Shown here in pieces: positions 1 through 8,965 of a DNA stretch of 35,241 bases. The DNA is taken from positions 1-35,241 of the forward strand of contig CAZFIM010000024.1 of assembly GCA_964519615.1 (NCBI GenBank). The letters are read 5' to 3'. Within the stretch, counting starts at the first letter, position 1. The number at the start of each line of letters is the position of its first letter. The stretch comes from CAZFIM01 sp964519615. Lineage in GTDB: Bacteria; Chloroflexota; Dehalococcoidia; GIF9; UBA5629. Made by a program: the position numbers and the translations under genes. The notes under the pieces are model-generated. The model made no database searches. It worked only from the letters and a program-made list of their open reading frames with translations, and was not told where the DNA came from.

Positions 1-256
1 TGCCGGCGGTAACGATATCTCCATCTTCCACATATATCTCCTTGACCGTTCCGGGGGTGCCGAAGCGCAGTTTGACCTCGTGCGGCATAATCAGATTGCC
101 GTCCGCGGTGACGCCGACGATAAGATCGCCGCGTGTTACATCAGCGGTATTACCGGTTTCTTCTGTTTGTGACGTTTTACCGCAGCCGGAAAACAAGGTA
201 ATGGCGATTATGAAAACAATAATGAGTGAAGTGATTAATTTTCTCTTATTTCTCAT
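1..256 (-). CDS. RND/HlyD-type efflux periplasmic adaptor lipoprotein (3' end outside window)
   Basis: The visible part is the first 85 residues. It opens with a basic N-terminus, a hydrophobic stretch and a lipobox ending in Cys25 (LFSGC), so the protein is probably a lipoprotein exported by Sec. After a short Thr/Glu-rich linker, residues about 40-85 read as the first strand of a biotinyl-lipoyl/barrel-sandwich domain (GTVKEIYVEDGDIVTAG), typical of MacA/HlyD-like membrane fusion proteins, which link an inner-membrane transporter to the exterior. The ATG at 256 is preceded by a good ribosome binding site (AGGAGA, seven bases upstream). It lies 46 bases downstream of the GbsR/MarR-type regulator gene on the same strand, so the two are probably co-transcribed and the regulator probably controls the pump. 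The transporter subunits would lie to the left, outside the window. Confidence 0.75.
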   Translation of the reverse strand, partial: MRNKRKLITSLIIVFIIAITLFSGCGKTSQTEETGNTADVTRGDLIVGVTADGNLIMPHEVKLRFGTPGTVKEIYVEDGDIVTAG

Positions 257-302
257 TGAACTCTCCTGCCATAGAAATTAATCATATATTAGAAACTATG
301 CC

Positions 303-791
303 TTAGCATATCTTGTAATTCTCCTTACTTACCTTTTCCCATCGAGTAAGAAGGAGGCTTATTTCATCGTGGAGATAAGAACCGAGATCGCACATATACC
401 TGAGGCGCTCGATTTGCTCCGTATTACATTCATCAATCAGATCCAATCCGCGCTGCGCAAGATTGTGCATTGAGAGTAGAAAGTCCATGCGCTTATGCAA
501 AAGCTCAGGATGGACTCCTGCTTTTAGGCTGTAATGTGTACCTCGTTTGCCGCTGATACTGCGCCGCTCAAGAATATCGAGCTGTACCAGAAGTCTGTTC
601 ATGAGGCTGATGGAAGCTTTGCTGCCGCCCGTTGCGGCCTGAATCTCTCCCGCGGTCTGATAAGACGGAGTACTGATAAGTAAAAAACCGATAATACGGC
701 CGGCCATACGGGGAAGGTTAAAGTTTTCGAACAGTATTCCTGTGTCTTCTATGTAGCGTTTTTTTTGTTGTGGTAACTGGTCACTGTTCAT
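303..791 (-). CDS. GbsR/MarR-family transcriptional regulator
   Basis: This is a 162-residue winged-helix protein. The helix-turn-helix region lies around residues 45-75 (AGEIQAATGGSKASISLMNR) and is followed by a basic wing (RRSISGKRGTHYSL), as in GbsR-like MarR regulators. The C-terminal half looks helical, as expected for dimerisation. An in-frame TTG at 842 would give 179 residues, but that codon sits inside the -35 box of a consensus promoter, so I place the start at the ATG at 791, about 15 bases after the predicted transcription start. The Shine-Dalgarno there is weak. The gene precedes an efflux adaptor gene on the same strand. Ligand unknown; autoregulation is likely because an inverted repeat overlaps the -35 box. 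Confidence 0.8.
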   Translation of the reverse strand: MNSDQLPQQKKRYIEDTGILFENFNLPRMAGRIIGFLLISTPSYQTAGEIQAATGGSKASISLMNRLLVQLDILERRSISGKRGTHYSLKAGVHPELLHKRMDFLLSMHNLAQRGLDLIDECNTEQIERLRYMCDLGSYLHDEISLLLTRWEKVSKENYKIC

Positions 792-813
792 ACTTTGGTC
801 AACAATTATATTC

Positions 814-842
814 AGTATAGACTGTTTACAAAGTTTAGTCAA
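814..842 (-). promoter_or_regulatory. Sigma-70 promoter of the GbsR-efflux unit
   Basis: Read on the minus strand, TTGACT (842-837) and TATACT (819-814) are separated by exactly 17 bases. A TATAAT at 810-805 overlaps but lacks a good -35 partner. The promoter position argues against the longer TTG start of the regulator. Confidence 0.7.
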
Positions 843-846
843 AACT
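832..846. promoter_or_regulatory. Candidate operator (inverted repeat over the -35 box)
   Basis: AGTTT-N5-AAACT is a perfect inverted repeat with a 10-base centre-to-centre distance, overlapping the -35 hexamer of the regulator promoter. MarR-type proteins bind such palindromes to block RNA polymerase. A third related AAACT lies at 851-855. Assigning it to this regulator is inference. Confidence 0.4.
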
Positions 847-984
847 GAACAAACTCAATGATAAGGTGAAAATGTTAAATTATTGTTTAGTTAGTAGATT
901 ATATGTCAGTATCAAAACGTACGAATGATAAAAAACATTTAATAAATAATAGAAGATGGACATGGGTCAAAAAGTATAGCCGAT

Positions 985-1404
985 TTATTCCCCCATTATT
1001 TGAAGTACTAATTCACGGTTGCGGGGTCTATTATCGAAATCCATAAAGACTATTTGCTGCCATGTGCCCAGAGTCATTCGCTTGTTAATAAAAGGGATGA
1101 CCATAGAAGGGCCAAGAAGAGAAGCCCTGACATGTGAATGTCCATTGCCATCACCCCAGCGTCGGTCATGCTGGTATGCCAGATTCTGCGGTACGGTACG
1201 TTCCCACATACTTTTAATGTCCGCAATGAGGCCGCTCTCATATTCAATTGTTGAGATTCCTGCGGTTGAGCCTGAAACGAAAACCGTCACAGTGCCGTTA
1301 AGAATCTCGGCTCGAGAGATTTCCTCTGCGATACGCGATGTAACATCTATAATATCGCAGTTGCCCGCTGTAGATATGCCAATACTCTTTGTTATTACCG
1401 TCAT
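985..1404 (-). CDS. yjbQ: YjbQ family (UPF0047) protein, possible secondary thiamine-phosphate synthase-like enzyme
   Basis: The 139-residue protein covers the whole YjbQ/UPF0047 family length. It shows the conserved HDRRWGDGNGHSHV block (about residues 79-92) and LGTWQQIVFMDFDNR near the end, which supply the family's conserved His, Asp and Gly residues. Some family members were shown to have weak thiamine-phosphate synthase activity; the physiological role is uncertain. The ATG at 1404 overlaps the stop of pyrK by four bases (ATGA), so it is translationally coupled as the last gene of the pyrimidine operon. Nothing in the protein suggests a pyrimidine enzyme. Confidence 0.85.
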   Translation of the reverse strand: MTVITKSIGISTAGNCDIIDVTSRIAEEISRAEILNGTVTVFVSGSTAGISTIEYESGLIADIKSMWERTVPQNLAYQHDRRWGDGNGHSHVRASLLGPSMVIPFINKRMTLGTWQQIVFMDFDNRPRNRELVLQIMGE

Positions 1405-2174
1405 AGTTGTATTTCCTCCCAGATGATATCATGCAGGTTGAACACCGGTCCGTCCAGACATACTCGTTTCATGCCTTGTCTGGTTCTGATGCTGCATCCA
1501 TAGCATGTACCCATTCCGCAGCCCATTCTTACTTCCAATGATATATCTATGGGTATACTGATGGAAAGCCCGGCTGCTACTTGAGAGATTGATTTGTACA
1601 TGGGCAAAGGACCGCAGGCATATACGCGATCTGCCTGATAAAGATGATCGGGGAGAATATCAGTCACTATACCCTTGTGCCCGAGACTGCCGTCATCGGT
1701 TGTATATACGATATCTGCTTCTCGTAGTATGTTTTCTACATGAAAAAGCGATTCTGATGTCACGGCGCCCTGTAATAGTGTTACATCTTTACCATGAATC
1801 AGAGCCTCCTGTGACAGAAAGGCCAGAGGTGCAATTCCGATGCCTCCGGCAACAAGCAGTATACGTTGAGCGCCGGCCGGTAAAATAAAGCCGTTGCCCA
1901 TGGGACCAAAAATATCAAGTATTTCCCCCGGATTACGCTGTGAAAGCCACAGCGTCCCTTTACCGGTGACGGCAAACAGCATTGATAATGTTCCATTGCG
2001 GTCAGTACGGTGAATACTGAGTGGACGGCGCAATGTCAGCTTGCTGGCGCATTTAACCATTATGAATTGCCCCGGCCGTGCAGTCTCCGTGATTTCAGGG
2101 GCATAAAGGTGAATCAAATGTATACCGGGGCAGACCATGCTATTTGAGATTATCTGAGCGTCAATTTGCTTCAT
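1401..2174 (-). CDS. pyrK: Dihydroorotate dehydrogenase B electron-transfer subunit PyrK
   Basis: PyrK passes electrons from the PyrD flavin via a 2Fe-2S cluster to FAD and NAD. The 257-residue product has the ferredoxin-reductase layout: an FAD-binding RRPLSIH motif, a nucleotide-binding VAGGIGIAPL motif, and near the C-terminus a cysteine set CGMGTCYGC plus a fourth Cys 11 residues on (C-x4-C-x2-C-x11-C), typical of the PyrK cluster. I chose the ATG at 2174, one base after the carB stop; a longer in-frame start at 2237 would overlap carB and add residues with no family counterpart. No pyrD lies in this window, so the catalytic subunit must be elsewhere. Fifth structural gene after the leader-controlled pyrR, downstream of carB. 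Confidence 0.9.
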   Translation of the reverse strand: MKQIDAQIISNSMVCPGIHLIHLYAPEITETARPGQFIMVKCASKLTLRRPLSIHRTDRNGTLSMLFAVTGKGTLWLSQRNPGEILDIFGPMGNGFILPAGAQRILLVAGGIGIAPLAFLSQEALIHGKDVTLLQGAVTSESLFHVENILREADIVYTTDDGSLGHKGIVTDILPDHLYQADRVYACGPLPMYKSISQVAAGLSISIPIDISLEVRMGCGMGTCYGCSIRTRQGMKRVCLDGPVFNLHDIIWEEIQL

Positions 2175-2175
2175 G

Positions 2176-5100
2176 TTATTTTTTAATACCCCGCAGGTAT
2201 TCTGCCATGGATTTGACGTTGAATAATTTATCTCCACGTGCCAGCGCTTTTGCTGTGATGCGTGCCGTATCGAGTGAAGTGAAGCACGGAATTCTGCGTG
2301 CAGTCGCTGCCCTGCGGATGTGGAATCCGTCCTGCAGGGCAGTTCTTCCGCCTGTTATAGTATTTACAACGCCGTTGATAAGTCCTTCATCTATGATATC
2401 AATTATATTCGGGTGACCCTCCTCTAACTTTTTACCGATCATTTTGACCCTCATGCCGTTATTTTCGATATAACGGGCAGTACCCTCCGTAGCATAAAGG
2501 TGGTACCCGAGCGAATAGAAATCTCTAATTATAGACAGGGCTTCGGCTTTATCTTTATCAGCAATACTGAAAAGCAGGCTACCTTTCTCCGGTAACATCA
2601 AGCCGGAGGCCATTAAGGCTTTGGTCAGTGCGGCCTCAAAAGTGAAATCGATGCCCATAACCTCACCGGTAGATTTCATTTCAGGGCCGAGATAAGTATC
2701 GACACCAGCCAGCTTGGACATTGAGAAAACCGGAGCCTTTATACCCACGAGCTTTTGCCTTTTATACAGGCCGCCGCTAAAACCCTGATCTTTAATACTT
2801 GTTCCAAGCATAACTCCGGTAGCGAGCCTGATCATTGGCACCCCGGTGACTTTGGAGATAAAGGGAATAGTACGGCTGGCACGCGGATTGACCTCGATAA
2901 TATAAACAGAGGAATCATGACCGTCCGCAGGGGGCATAATAACCATCTGGATATTCATCAGCCCTTTGACCTGAAGCGACAGCCCGATGCGGGTAGTATA
3001 ATCGACAATAGTGTCAACTTCATTTTCCGTCAAATTCAGACCGGGGTAAACGGCAATGGAGTCACCGCTGTGAACGCCGGCTCTTTCGATATGTTCCATG
3101 ATGCCCGGTATCAAAACTTCTTTGCCATCGCATATCGCATCAACTTCCACTTCTTTGCCTTGAAAATACTTATCGATAAGCACGGGATGCTTGCTCAGTG
3201 CCTCCGTCTCCAGCAGTGCCAGCGCTTGAGATGTATACTGTATAAGCTCTTCCCTGTTGTGGACTATTTCCATCGCTCTACCGCCCAGCACATAGCTGGG
3301 ACGTACCAGCAGAGGATATCCCAGGAAATTGGCTACATCCTGCGCTTCATCGAGGGAAGTAACCGTAGCTCCGGGAGGCTGCGGTATGCCAAGATTATTC
3401 AGGAATGCCTCGAACCTGTGCCTGTCTTCAGCGATGTCGATGCTTTCATTAGCCGAACCCAGGATAGGCATACCATTGCGTGTGAGAATGTCGGCAAGAT
3501 TGATGGCCGTCTGTCCTCCGAACTGCACAATCGAGGAAGGCGCCCATTGTGGCTCAAAGGGCACGCTCTCATTTTCCAGTATATCTCTCACACTTTCTTC
3601 ATCGAGCGCTTCGAAATAGAGCCTATCGCTGGTATCGAAATCAGTGGATACGGTCTCAGGATTGGAATTGACCATTATGCTTTTGTATCCCGCTTGCTGA
3701 AGTGCCCAGGCGGAGTGCACGCTGCAATAATCAAATTCTATACCCTGTCCTATGCGTATCGGACCGCTGCCGATAACGATAGCTTTTGCATCGCTAAGAG
3801 GCGGCGCCTCGTTTTCACTCTCATAAGCGCTATAGAAATAGGCGGTCTCAGCTTCAAACTCAGAAGCGCAGGTATCCACCATTTTATAGATAGGCCTGAT
3901 TTTCCAGCTGTATCGCAACTGGCGTACCTGTTCCGGCAGTTTGTCGGAAAGAGTACCGATCTGCTCATCTGAAAAGCCTTTGCGCTTTGCTTCCCACAGC
4001 AATTCCGGTGTGAGCGGCTCGGATAAAAGCCGTTTCTCGATACCGATGATATTTTGAAATTTATGAATAAACCATGGGTCGATACCGGTATACTGACACA
4101 CACTCTTGCAATCGATACCACGTCTGAGTGCTGCCATTACCGCCCATAGCCTTAAATCGTTAGGAGTGAGAGGATAGCCTGAGAGGATATCGTCTTTTTC
4201 CCATGTACGGTCCTCCCAGAGGAGCGATTTTCTGCCGAATTCAAGACTGCGAACAGCTTTTTGTATGGAGGCTTCAAAGCAGCGGTCGATGGCCATAACC
4301 TCTCCGGTAGCCTTCATCTGGCTGCCGGTGCTGCGTTCGCCGGAGGCGAATTTATCGAACGGCCATCTGGGGATTTTTGAGACGCAATAATCGAGCGCAG
4401 GTTCAAAAGCCGCCATCGTTTTGCCTGTGACCCGGTTAACGATCTCATCAAGCCGCTTGCCGATAGCGATTTTAGCGGCGACGCGAGCGATAGGATAGCC
4501 GGTAGCTTTACTGGCCAGCGCCGAACTCCGGCTGACGCGGGGGTTAACTTCAATGACATAATAATCGCTTTGTGTTCTGTTAAGCTGGTCTGGAGCGAAT
4601 TTCTCCGCTACTATAGGATGAGGTGAGAGAGCATACTGTACATTACAGCCTCCCTCGATTCCCAGCGCTCTGATAATCTTAAGGCTGGCGGTACGAAGCA
4701 TCTGGTATTCTTTATCGCTTAAGGTCTGGCTGGGAGCAACGACTATGCTGTCGCCGGTATGAACTCCCATCGGATCAATATTCTCCATATTACAAATGGT
4801 GATGCAATTGTCAGCGGAATCGCGCATGACTTCGTATTCAATTTCTTTCCAGCCGACCAGGCTTTTTTCAATCAATACCTGATGGCTCATACTCAAAGAG
4901 AGACCGCCGGCTACGATATCCTCCAATTCCTCCATGTCATGGGCAAAACCGCCGCCTGTACCTCCAAGTGTATAAGAAGGCCGTATAATAAGCGGGAAGC
5001 CGATGGATAGCGCGAACTCTTTTGCTTCTGCCACTGTATTCACTGTCGCGCTTTCCGGCAGCGGTTCTCCGATGGTTTGAAGAAGCTTTTTAAAGAGAGA

Positions 5101-5478
5101 ACGCTCTTCCGCTGTTTTGATCGTTTCAAGCTGTGTACCGAGCATTTTAACGTTGTACTTGTCGAGCACTCCGGCATCAGCCAGTTCGACGGCCAGATTA
5201 AGTCCTGTCTGTCCGCCCAGCGTCGGCAGGAGACCGTCAGGGCGTTCTTTGGCTATAATCTGCTCAACTACATCTACCGTGAGAGGCTCGATATAAACGA
5301 CATCTGCTATGCCCTCATCGGTCATAATGGTGGCCGGATTGGAATTGACAAGCACGGTAGTAATACCTTCTTCACGCAGTGATTTACAGGCCTGTGTGCC
5401 TGCATAATCAAACTCCGCTGCTTGGCCTATGACTATGGGGCCTGAGCCGATGACCAGTACTTTGGATATTTTCGACAA
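2176..5478 (-). CDS. carB: Carbamoyl-phosphate synthase large subunit (operon copy)
   Basis: The 1100-residue product has the duplicated CarB architecture: two ATP-grasp halves, each beginning with a nucleotide-binding GSGP motif (residue about 12 and about 555), the central oligomerisation region, and a C-terminal MGS-like allosteric domain with TEGTA and VVNTITGG signatures. It makes carbamoyl phosphate from bicarbonate, two ATP and ammonia tunnelled from CarA. The start is a TTG at 5478 preceded by AAAGGAG five bases upstream. The gap to carA is 34 bases. It is part of the PyrR-controlled operon and therefore probably the pyrimidine-dedicated copy; a second carB with clearly different sequence lies at 12915. 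Confidence 0.97.
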   Translation of the reverse strand: MSKISKVLVIGSGPIVIGQAAEFDYAGTQACKSLREEGITTVLVNSNPATIMTDEGIADVVYIEPLTVDVVEQIIAKERPDGLLPTLGGQTGLNLAVELADAGVLDKYNVKMLGTQLETIKTAEERSLFKKLLQTIGEPLPESATVNTVAEAKEFALSIGFPLIIRPSYTLGGTGGGFAHDMEELEDIVAGGLSLSMSHQVLIEKSLVGWKEIEYEVMRDSADNCITICNMENIDPMGVHTGDSIVVAPSQTLSDKEYQMLRTASLKIIRALGIEGGCNVQYALSPHPIVAEKFAPDQLNRTQSDYYVIEVNPRVSRSSALASKATGYPIARVAAKIAIGKRLDEIVNRVTGKTMAAFEPALDYCVSKIPRWPFDKFASGERSTGSQMKATGEVMAIDRCFEASIQKAVRSLEFGRKSLLWEDRTWEKDDILSGYPLTPNDLRLWAVMAALRRGIDCKSVCQYTGIDPWFIHKFQNIIGIEKRLLSEPLTPELLWEAKRKGFSDEQIGTLSDKLPEQVRQLRYSWKIRPIYKMVDTCASEFEAETAYFYSAYESENEAPPLSDAKAIVIGSGPIRIGQGIEFDYCSVHSAWALQQAGYKSIMVNSNPETVSTDFDTSDRLYFEALDEESVRDILENESVPFEPQWAPSSIVQFGGQTAINLADILTRNGMPILGSANESIDIAEDRHRFEAFLNNLGIPQPPGATVTSLDEAQDVANFLGYPLLVRPSYVLGGRAMEIVHNREELIQYTSQALALLETEALSKHPVLIDKYFQGKEVEVDAICDGKEVLIPGIMEHIERAGVHSGDSIAVYPGLNLTENEVDTIVDYTTRIGLSLQVKGLMNIQMVIMPPADGHDSSVYIIEVNPRASRTIPFISKVTGVPMIRLATGVMLGTSIKDQGFSGGLYKRQKLVGIKAPVFSMSKLAGVDTYLGPEMKSTGEVMGIDFTFEAALTKALMASGLMLPEKGSLLFSIADKDKAEALSIIRDFYSLGYHLYATEGTARYIENNGMRVKMIGKKLEEGHPNIIDIIDEGLINGVVNTITGGRTALQDGFHIRRAATARRIPCFTSLDTARITAKALARGDKLFNVKSMAEYLRGIKK

Positions 5479-5512
5479 TTTACTCCTTTATCGATGGCTG
5501 TTTTGCGTGCGG

Positions 5513-6616
5513 TCAATTGGAGCCGGCATATTCATTTACCATTGTAAGAAAGCGCTTAAACAGGTACATGTTATCCTGCGGCCCCGGCGCTCCCTCCGCG
5601 TGATATTGAATCGAGAGCAGCGGGAGCTCTCTGTGCTTCAGCCCTTCCACTGTATTATCGTTCGAGTTTATATGGCTCACTTCGAGGCCGCCCTTAAGGC
5701 TGTCACTATCTACGGCATATCCATGATTCTGTGTGGTAATATGGATTCTGCCCGTGGCAAGATCCCGTACGGGATGGTTGCCGCCTCGATGACCGAACTT
5801 CATTTTATAGGTTTTTCCTCCCAGAGCCTGCGCGATCAATTGGTGTCCGAGGCATATACCCATAACCGGCAATTTGTGTATCAGCGTTCGGGTCGTATCC
5901 AGCATATAATCAAGAAGTGCCGGGTCGCCTGGACCTGGTGAGATGACGCAGGCATCAGGTTTCAGATAGAGTATATCCTGAGCGTTCGTTCTTGCAGGCA
6001 TAACGGTAATATGGCAACCAACACTGTGTAGAGAACGGGCTATATTGTATTTTAATCCAAGGTCGATAATGACGATGTGGTGAGAAAAAGGGGCGCTGCC
6101 CCGGGGAGTGTCCCACTCATACCGTTTTTCGGTTGACACTTCCTTGATATAATCAAAAGCGCCATAGCCGGGATTACTCTTGAGCTCCTTTAAGGCTTCT
6201 TTGACAGTGAGATCAGACGTTATTATGCCCATCATCACACCGTGTGAACGGAGATGGCGTGTAATTGAGCGAGTATCTATGCCGTTTAAACCGGGAATAT
6301 TCTGAGACTTCAGATAGTCGTCAAGCGTACGTGTGCTCTGCCAGTGGCTGGGGAAAGAGCAGCACTCTCTGGTAACGAATCCCCGTAATTGAATCTGTCC
6401 TGATTCATTATCGTTTTCGTTAATTCCGTAATTTCCGATGAGCGGGTAGGTCGGTACAACTATCTGGCCGGCAAAGGAAGGATCCGTGAGCATTTCCTGA
6501 TAGCCGGTCATACTGGTAGTAAAAACTACTTCTCCGTAAGTGGTGGTATGAGCACCGAATGATTCTCCGCGGTAAACCGTCCCGTCTTCCAGTACCAATA
6601 TAGCTTTATCTGTCAT
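5513..6616 (-). CDS. carA: Carbamoyl-phosphate synthase small (glutaminase) subunit
   Basis: The 367-residue CarA has the N-terminal CPSase small-subunit domain (GYQEMLTDPSF) and a C-terminal class I glutamine amidotransferase. The catalytic triad is visible: nucleophile Cys255 in GICLGHQ and His339/Glu341 in HAEG. It hydrolyses glutamine and hands ammonia to CarB. The ATG at 6616 overlaps the end of pyrC by 11 bases, consistent with translational coupling; the Shine-Dalgarno is weak. It is the only carA in the window, so it may have to serve both large subunits, if the second carB has no partner elsewhere. Confidence 0.97.
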   Translation of the reverse strand: MTDKAILVLEDGTVYRGESFGAHTTTYGEVVFTTSMTGYQEMLTDPSFAGQIVVPTYPLIGNYGINENDNESGQIQLRGFVTRECCSFPSHWQSTRTLDDYLKSQNIPGLNGIDTRSITRHLRSHGVMMGIITSDLTVKEALKELKSNPGYGAFDYIKEVSTEKRYEWDTPRGSAPFSHHIVIIDLGLKYNIARSLHSVGCHITVMPARTNAQDILYLKPDACVISPGPGDPALLDYMLDTTRTLIHKLPVMGICLGHQLIAQALGGKTYKMKFGHRGGNHPVRDLATGRIHITTQNHGYAVDSDSLKGGLEVSHINSNDNTVEGLKHRELPLLSIQYHAEGAPGPQDNMYLFKRFLTMVNEYAGSN

Positions 6617-7961
6617 TTTTTATTGCATCCAGTGTGGCATCGCGATATGCTATATTGCCGGCCACAAGGGTTGCCATAACCTTTCCTTTGAATTGATAGC
6701 CCTGATAGGGAGTGTTTTTACCCTTCGATGCAAAAAGCCGGCTATCGACGGTCCATTTCTTGTCAGGATCAAAAAGCACGATATCCGCTCTCGCTCCCGC
6801 ACGAAGGGTGCCTGCGTCCGGGACACTGGCGGCAATAATTGAAGCGGGTCTAAAGGAGAGCGCGGATAACAAGGTGTGAAGGTCAAGCTCTTTATCATGG
6901 ACCAGTTTCATTAAAGATGCGAAAGCGGTTTCAAATCCGCTAATGCCGAAAGCTGCCAGCCCGAACTCGCACAGTTTATCAACCGTTGTATGCGGGGCGT
7001 GGTCCGTACTGACGCAATCGATAACTCCTTCTTTTAAACCCTGCACCAGTGTTTGCCTGTCTTGCTCTGTACGCAAAGGGGGATTTACTTTAGCGCTGGT
7101 ATCGTAGGCAAGTATACTGCCATCCGCAGCCTGCCCTCTCATCACCCTCTCCTCTGTCAGGGTAAGGTGGTGAGGGGTAGCTTCAGCAGTTACGGGGATG
7201 CCGTCTTCACGGGCGCGGCGTATCAGCTTTACGGAACCGGCAGTACTGGCATGACAGATATGCAATCTGGCGCCCGTGAGCTTTGCCAGCGCAATGTTGC
7301 GCGAAACCGCGATCTCCTCCGATTCCGCGGGAATGCCTTTTAATCCGAGACGTGCGGATACCCAGCCTTCATTCATAGAGCCGCCGTTAGTCAATTCCTT
7401 ATCTTCGCAATGCTCAAAAATAGGTACGTCGCAGGCGGTACTGTACTGCATTGCCAGATACATCAGGCGAGAACTTGCCACAGGGTTGCCGTCATCACTG
7501 AAAGCTACTACTCCCGCATCAACAAGTTCGTGCATTTCCGCAAGCTCGCTGCCTGCCCTGCCTTTGGTGATACAGCCTATGGGAAGTATGCGCACTATTG
7601 CGTCGTCTGAAGCTTTGTTCTTGACATAATCTATCGCAGAGCGGCTATCAAGAGCTGGAAGCGTATTGGGCATACAGCAGATGGTAGTAAAGCCCCCTGC
7701 AGCAGCAGCTTTAGTTCCAGTGGCGATAGTCTCCTTATCTTCGTAACCGGGGTCACGCAGATGGCAGTGCAGATCTACAAATCCGGGGCAGACCACAAGA
7801 CCTTTTGCGTCCAGAACTTTACTATTCCGGCCGCTAGTAGTGTCTATAGAGCGTGCGATACGTTCAACTTTCCCATTGGAGATGAGAATATCGCCGGATG
7901 TATCGATATTTTGACCGGGATCAATGATTCTGGCGTTTTTAATAAGCAGCGACTGTGTCAT
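6606..7961 (-). CDS. pyrC: Dihydroorotase (class I)
   Basis: The 451-residue amidohydrolase cyclises carbamoyl-aspartate to dihydroorotate. The metal-binding HxH (His65, His67 in DLHCHLRDPG), the downstream zinc-binding histidines and the catalytic Asp in the DHAPHT motif are all present, so this is an active class I enzyme and not the inactive PyrX form found beside some aspartate transcarbamoylases. The ATG at 7961 overlaps the pyrB stop (ATGA) and has a strong GGAGGGAGA upstream. Confidence 0.97.
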   Translation of the reverse strand: MTQSLLIKNARIIDPGQNIDTSGDILISNGKVERIARSIDTTSGRNSKVLDAKGLVVCPGFVDLHCHLRDPGYEDKETIATGTKAAAAGGFTTICCMPNTLPALDSRSAIDYVKNKASDDAIVRILPIGCITKGRAGSELAEMHELVDAGVVAFSDDGNPVASSRLMYLAMQYSTACDVPIFEHCEDKELTNGGSMNEGWVSARLGLKGIPAESEEIAVSRNIALAKLTGARLHICHASTAGSVKLIRRAREDGIPVTAEATPHHLTLTEERVMRGQAADGSILAYDTSAKVNPPLRTEQDRQTLVQGLKEGVIDCVSTDHAPHTTVDKLCEFGLAAFGISGFETAFASLMKLVHDKELDLHTLLSALSFRPASIIAASVPDAGTLRAGARADIVLFDPDKKWTVDSRLFASKGKNTPYQGYQFKGKVMATLVAGNIAYRDATLDAIKNDR

Positions 7962-8965
7962 TGTCTGCTTCTCCCTCCGGCAAGTAGATAAAACAGGGCC
8001 ATGCGTACCGCTACTCCGTTTGCAACTTGCTCCTCGATCACTGCCTGGCTGCCGTGAGCCACATCAGGGCTGATCTCGATGCCTTCATTCATGGGGCCGG
8101 GATGCATGACCAGAGCATGCGGTTTTGCATGCCGCAGACGTTCTGCAGTCAGCTGATAAAGTTGTATGTATTCACGCATGGTTGGGAGGAGGCCGCTTTG
8201 CTGCCGTTCAAGCTGAAGACGCAAAGGCATCACTACATCCGCATCCATGAGCGCACGCTCAATTGAAGGTTCAATGGAGGTGTTTTCAAGATTGCAGGCG
8301 CGAATATAATCCGCCATACCCATTGACTGCAGGGTGGGTGGGGCGCAGAGAACCAGTTTCATTCCCATGGTATTCATGCCCCAGATATTGGAACGTGCTA
8401 CTCTACTGTGCATAATGTCACCGATAATGGCGACTTTAATCCCGTCCAGTTTGCCCAGGTGGCGGCGTATGGTATAGAGGTCCAGAAGGGCTTGAGAAGG
8501 ATGCGCATGCGCCCCATCTCCGCCGTTCACGATGCTGATGTTGACGCTTCTGGCCGCCAAGTATGGCGCTCCTGACTGCGAATGCCGGATTACGACAATA
8601 TCTGCCCCTAACGCTTGCAGTGTGAGCAGGCTGTTAATAAATGACTCACCCTTGGAGATGCTGCTTTTAGCGGTATCGAGATTGATAGTGGAAGCGCTGA
8701 GACTTTTTGCGGCGATGTCAAAGGAAGAGCGCGTACGTGTGCTGGCTTCATAAAAGAGGTTAACGATAGTCTTGCCTCTCAAAGTTGGCACCTGTTTCAC
8801 TTCGCGGCTAAGAATTTCAGACATGGCGTCGGCGGTTTCAAAGACAAGCTCAATCTCTTCTCTGGAAAAATCATCCATGTCAAGAATGTGATAATGATTC
8901 CAGCAGCTTGCGGTTGAAGGCGGTAGAGATTCGTGCCTGGCCGATATTTCGTTAGTTGTTTTCAC
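7958..8965 (-). CDS. pyrB: Aspartate carbamoyltransferase catalytic subunit
   Basis: It transfers carbamoyl phosphate to aspartate, the committed pyrimidine step. The carbamoyl-phosphate loop STRTR (residues 75-79), HPSQALLDLYTI and the MHPGPMNEGIEI region are all intact. At 335 residues it is about 25-30 longer than many bacterial PyrB chains, the extra being a polar N-terminal tail of about 25 residues. The GTG start at 8965 is supported by a GGGGGA ribosome binding site five bases upstream and by the GTGA overlap with the pyrR stop. No regulatory pyrI is present. Confidence 0.96.
   Translation of the reverse strand: MKTTNEISARHESLPPSTASCWNHYHILDMDDFSREEIELVFETADAMSEILSREVKQVPTLRGKTIVNLFYEASTRTRSSFDIAAKSLSASTINLDTAKSSISKGESFINSLLTLQALGADIVVIRHSQSGAPYLAARSVNISIVNGGDGAHAHPSQALLDLYTIRRHLGKLDGIKVAIIGDIMHSRVARSNIWGMNTMGMKLVLCAPPTLQSMGMADYIRACNLENTSIEPSIERALMDADVVMPLRLQLERQQSGLLPTMREYIQLYQLTAERLRHAKPHALVMHPGPMNEGIEISPDVAHGSQAVIEEQVANGVAVRMALFYLLAGGRSRQ

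Noticed and set aside
2755..3972. 405-codon open frame on the plus strand inside carB
   Set aside because: It lies entirely antisense to a well-conserved carB, has no ribosome binding site and its translation shows no domain; long antisense frames are common opposite GC-moderate CarB genes.
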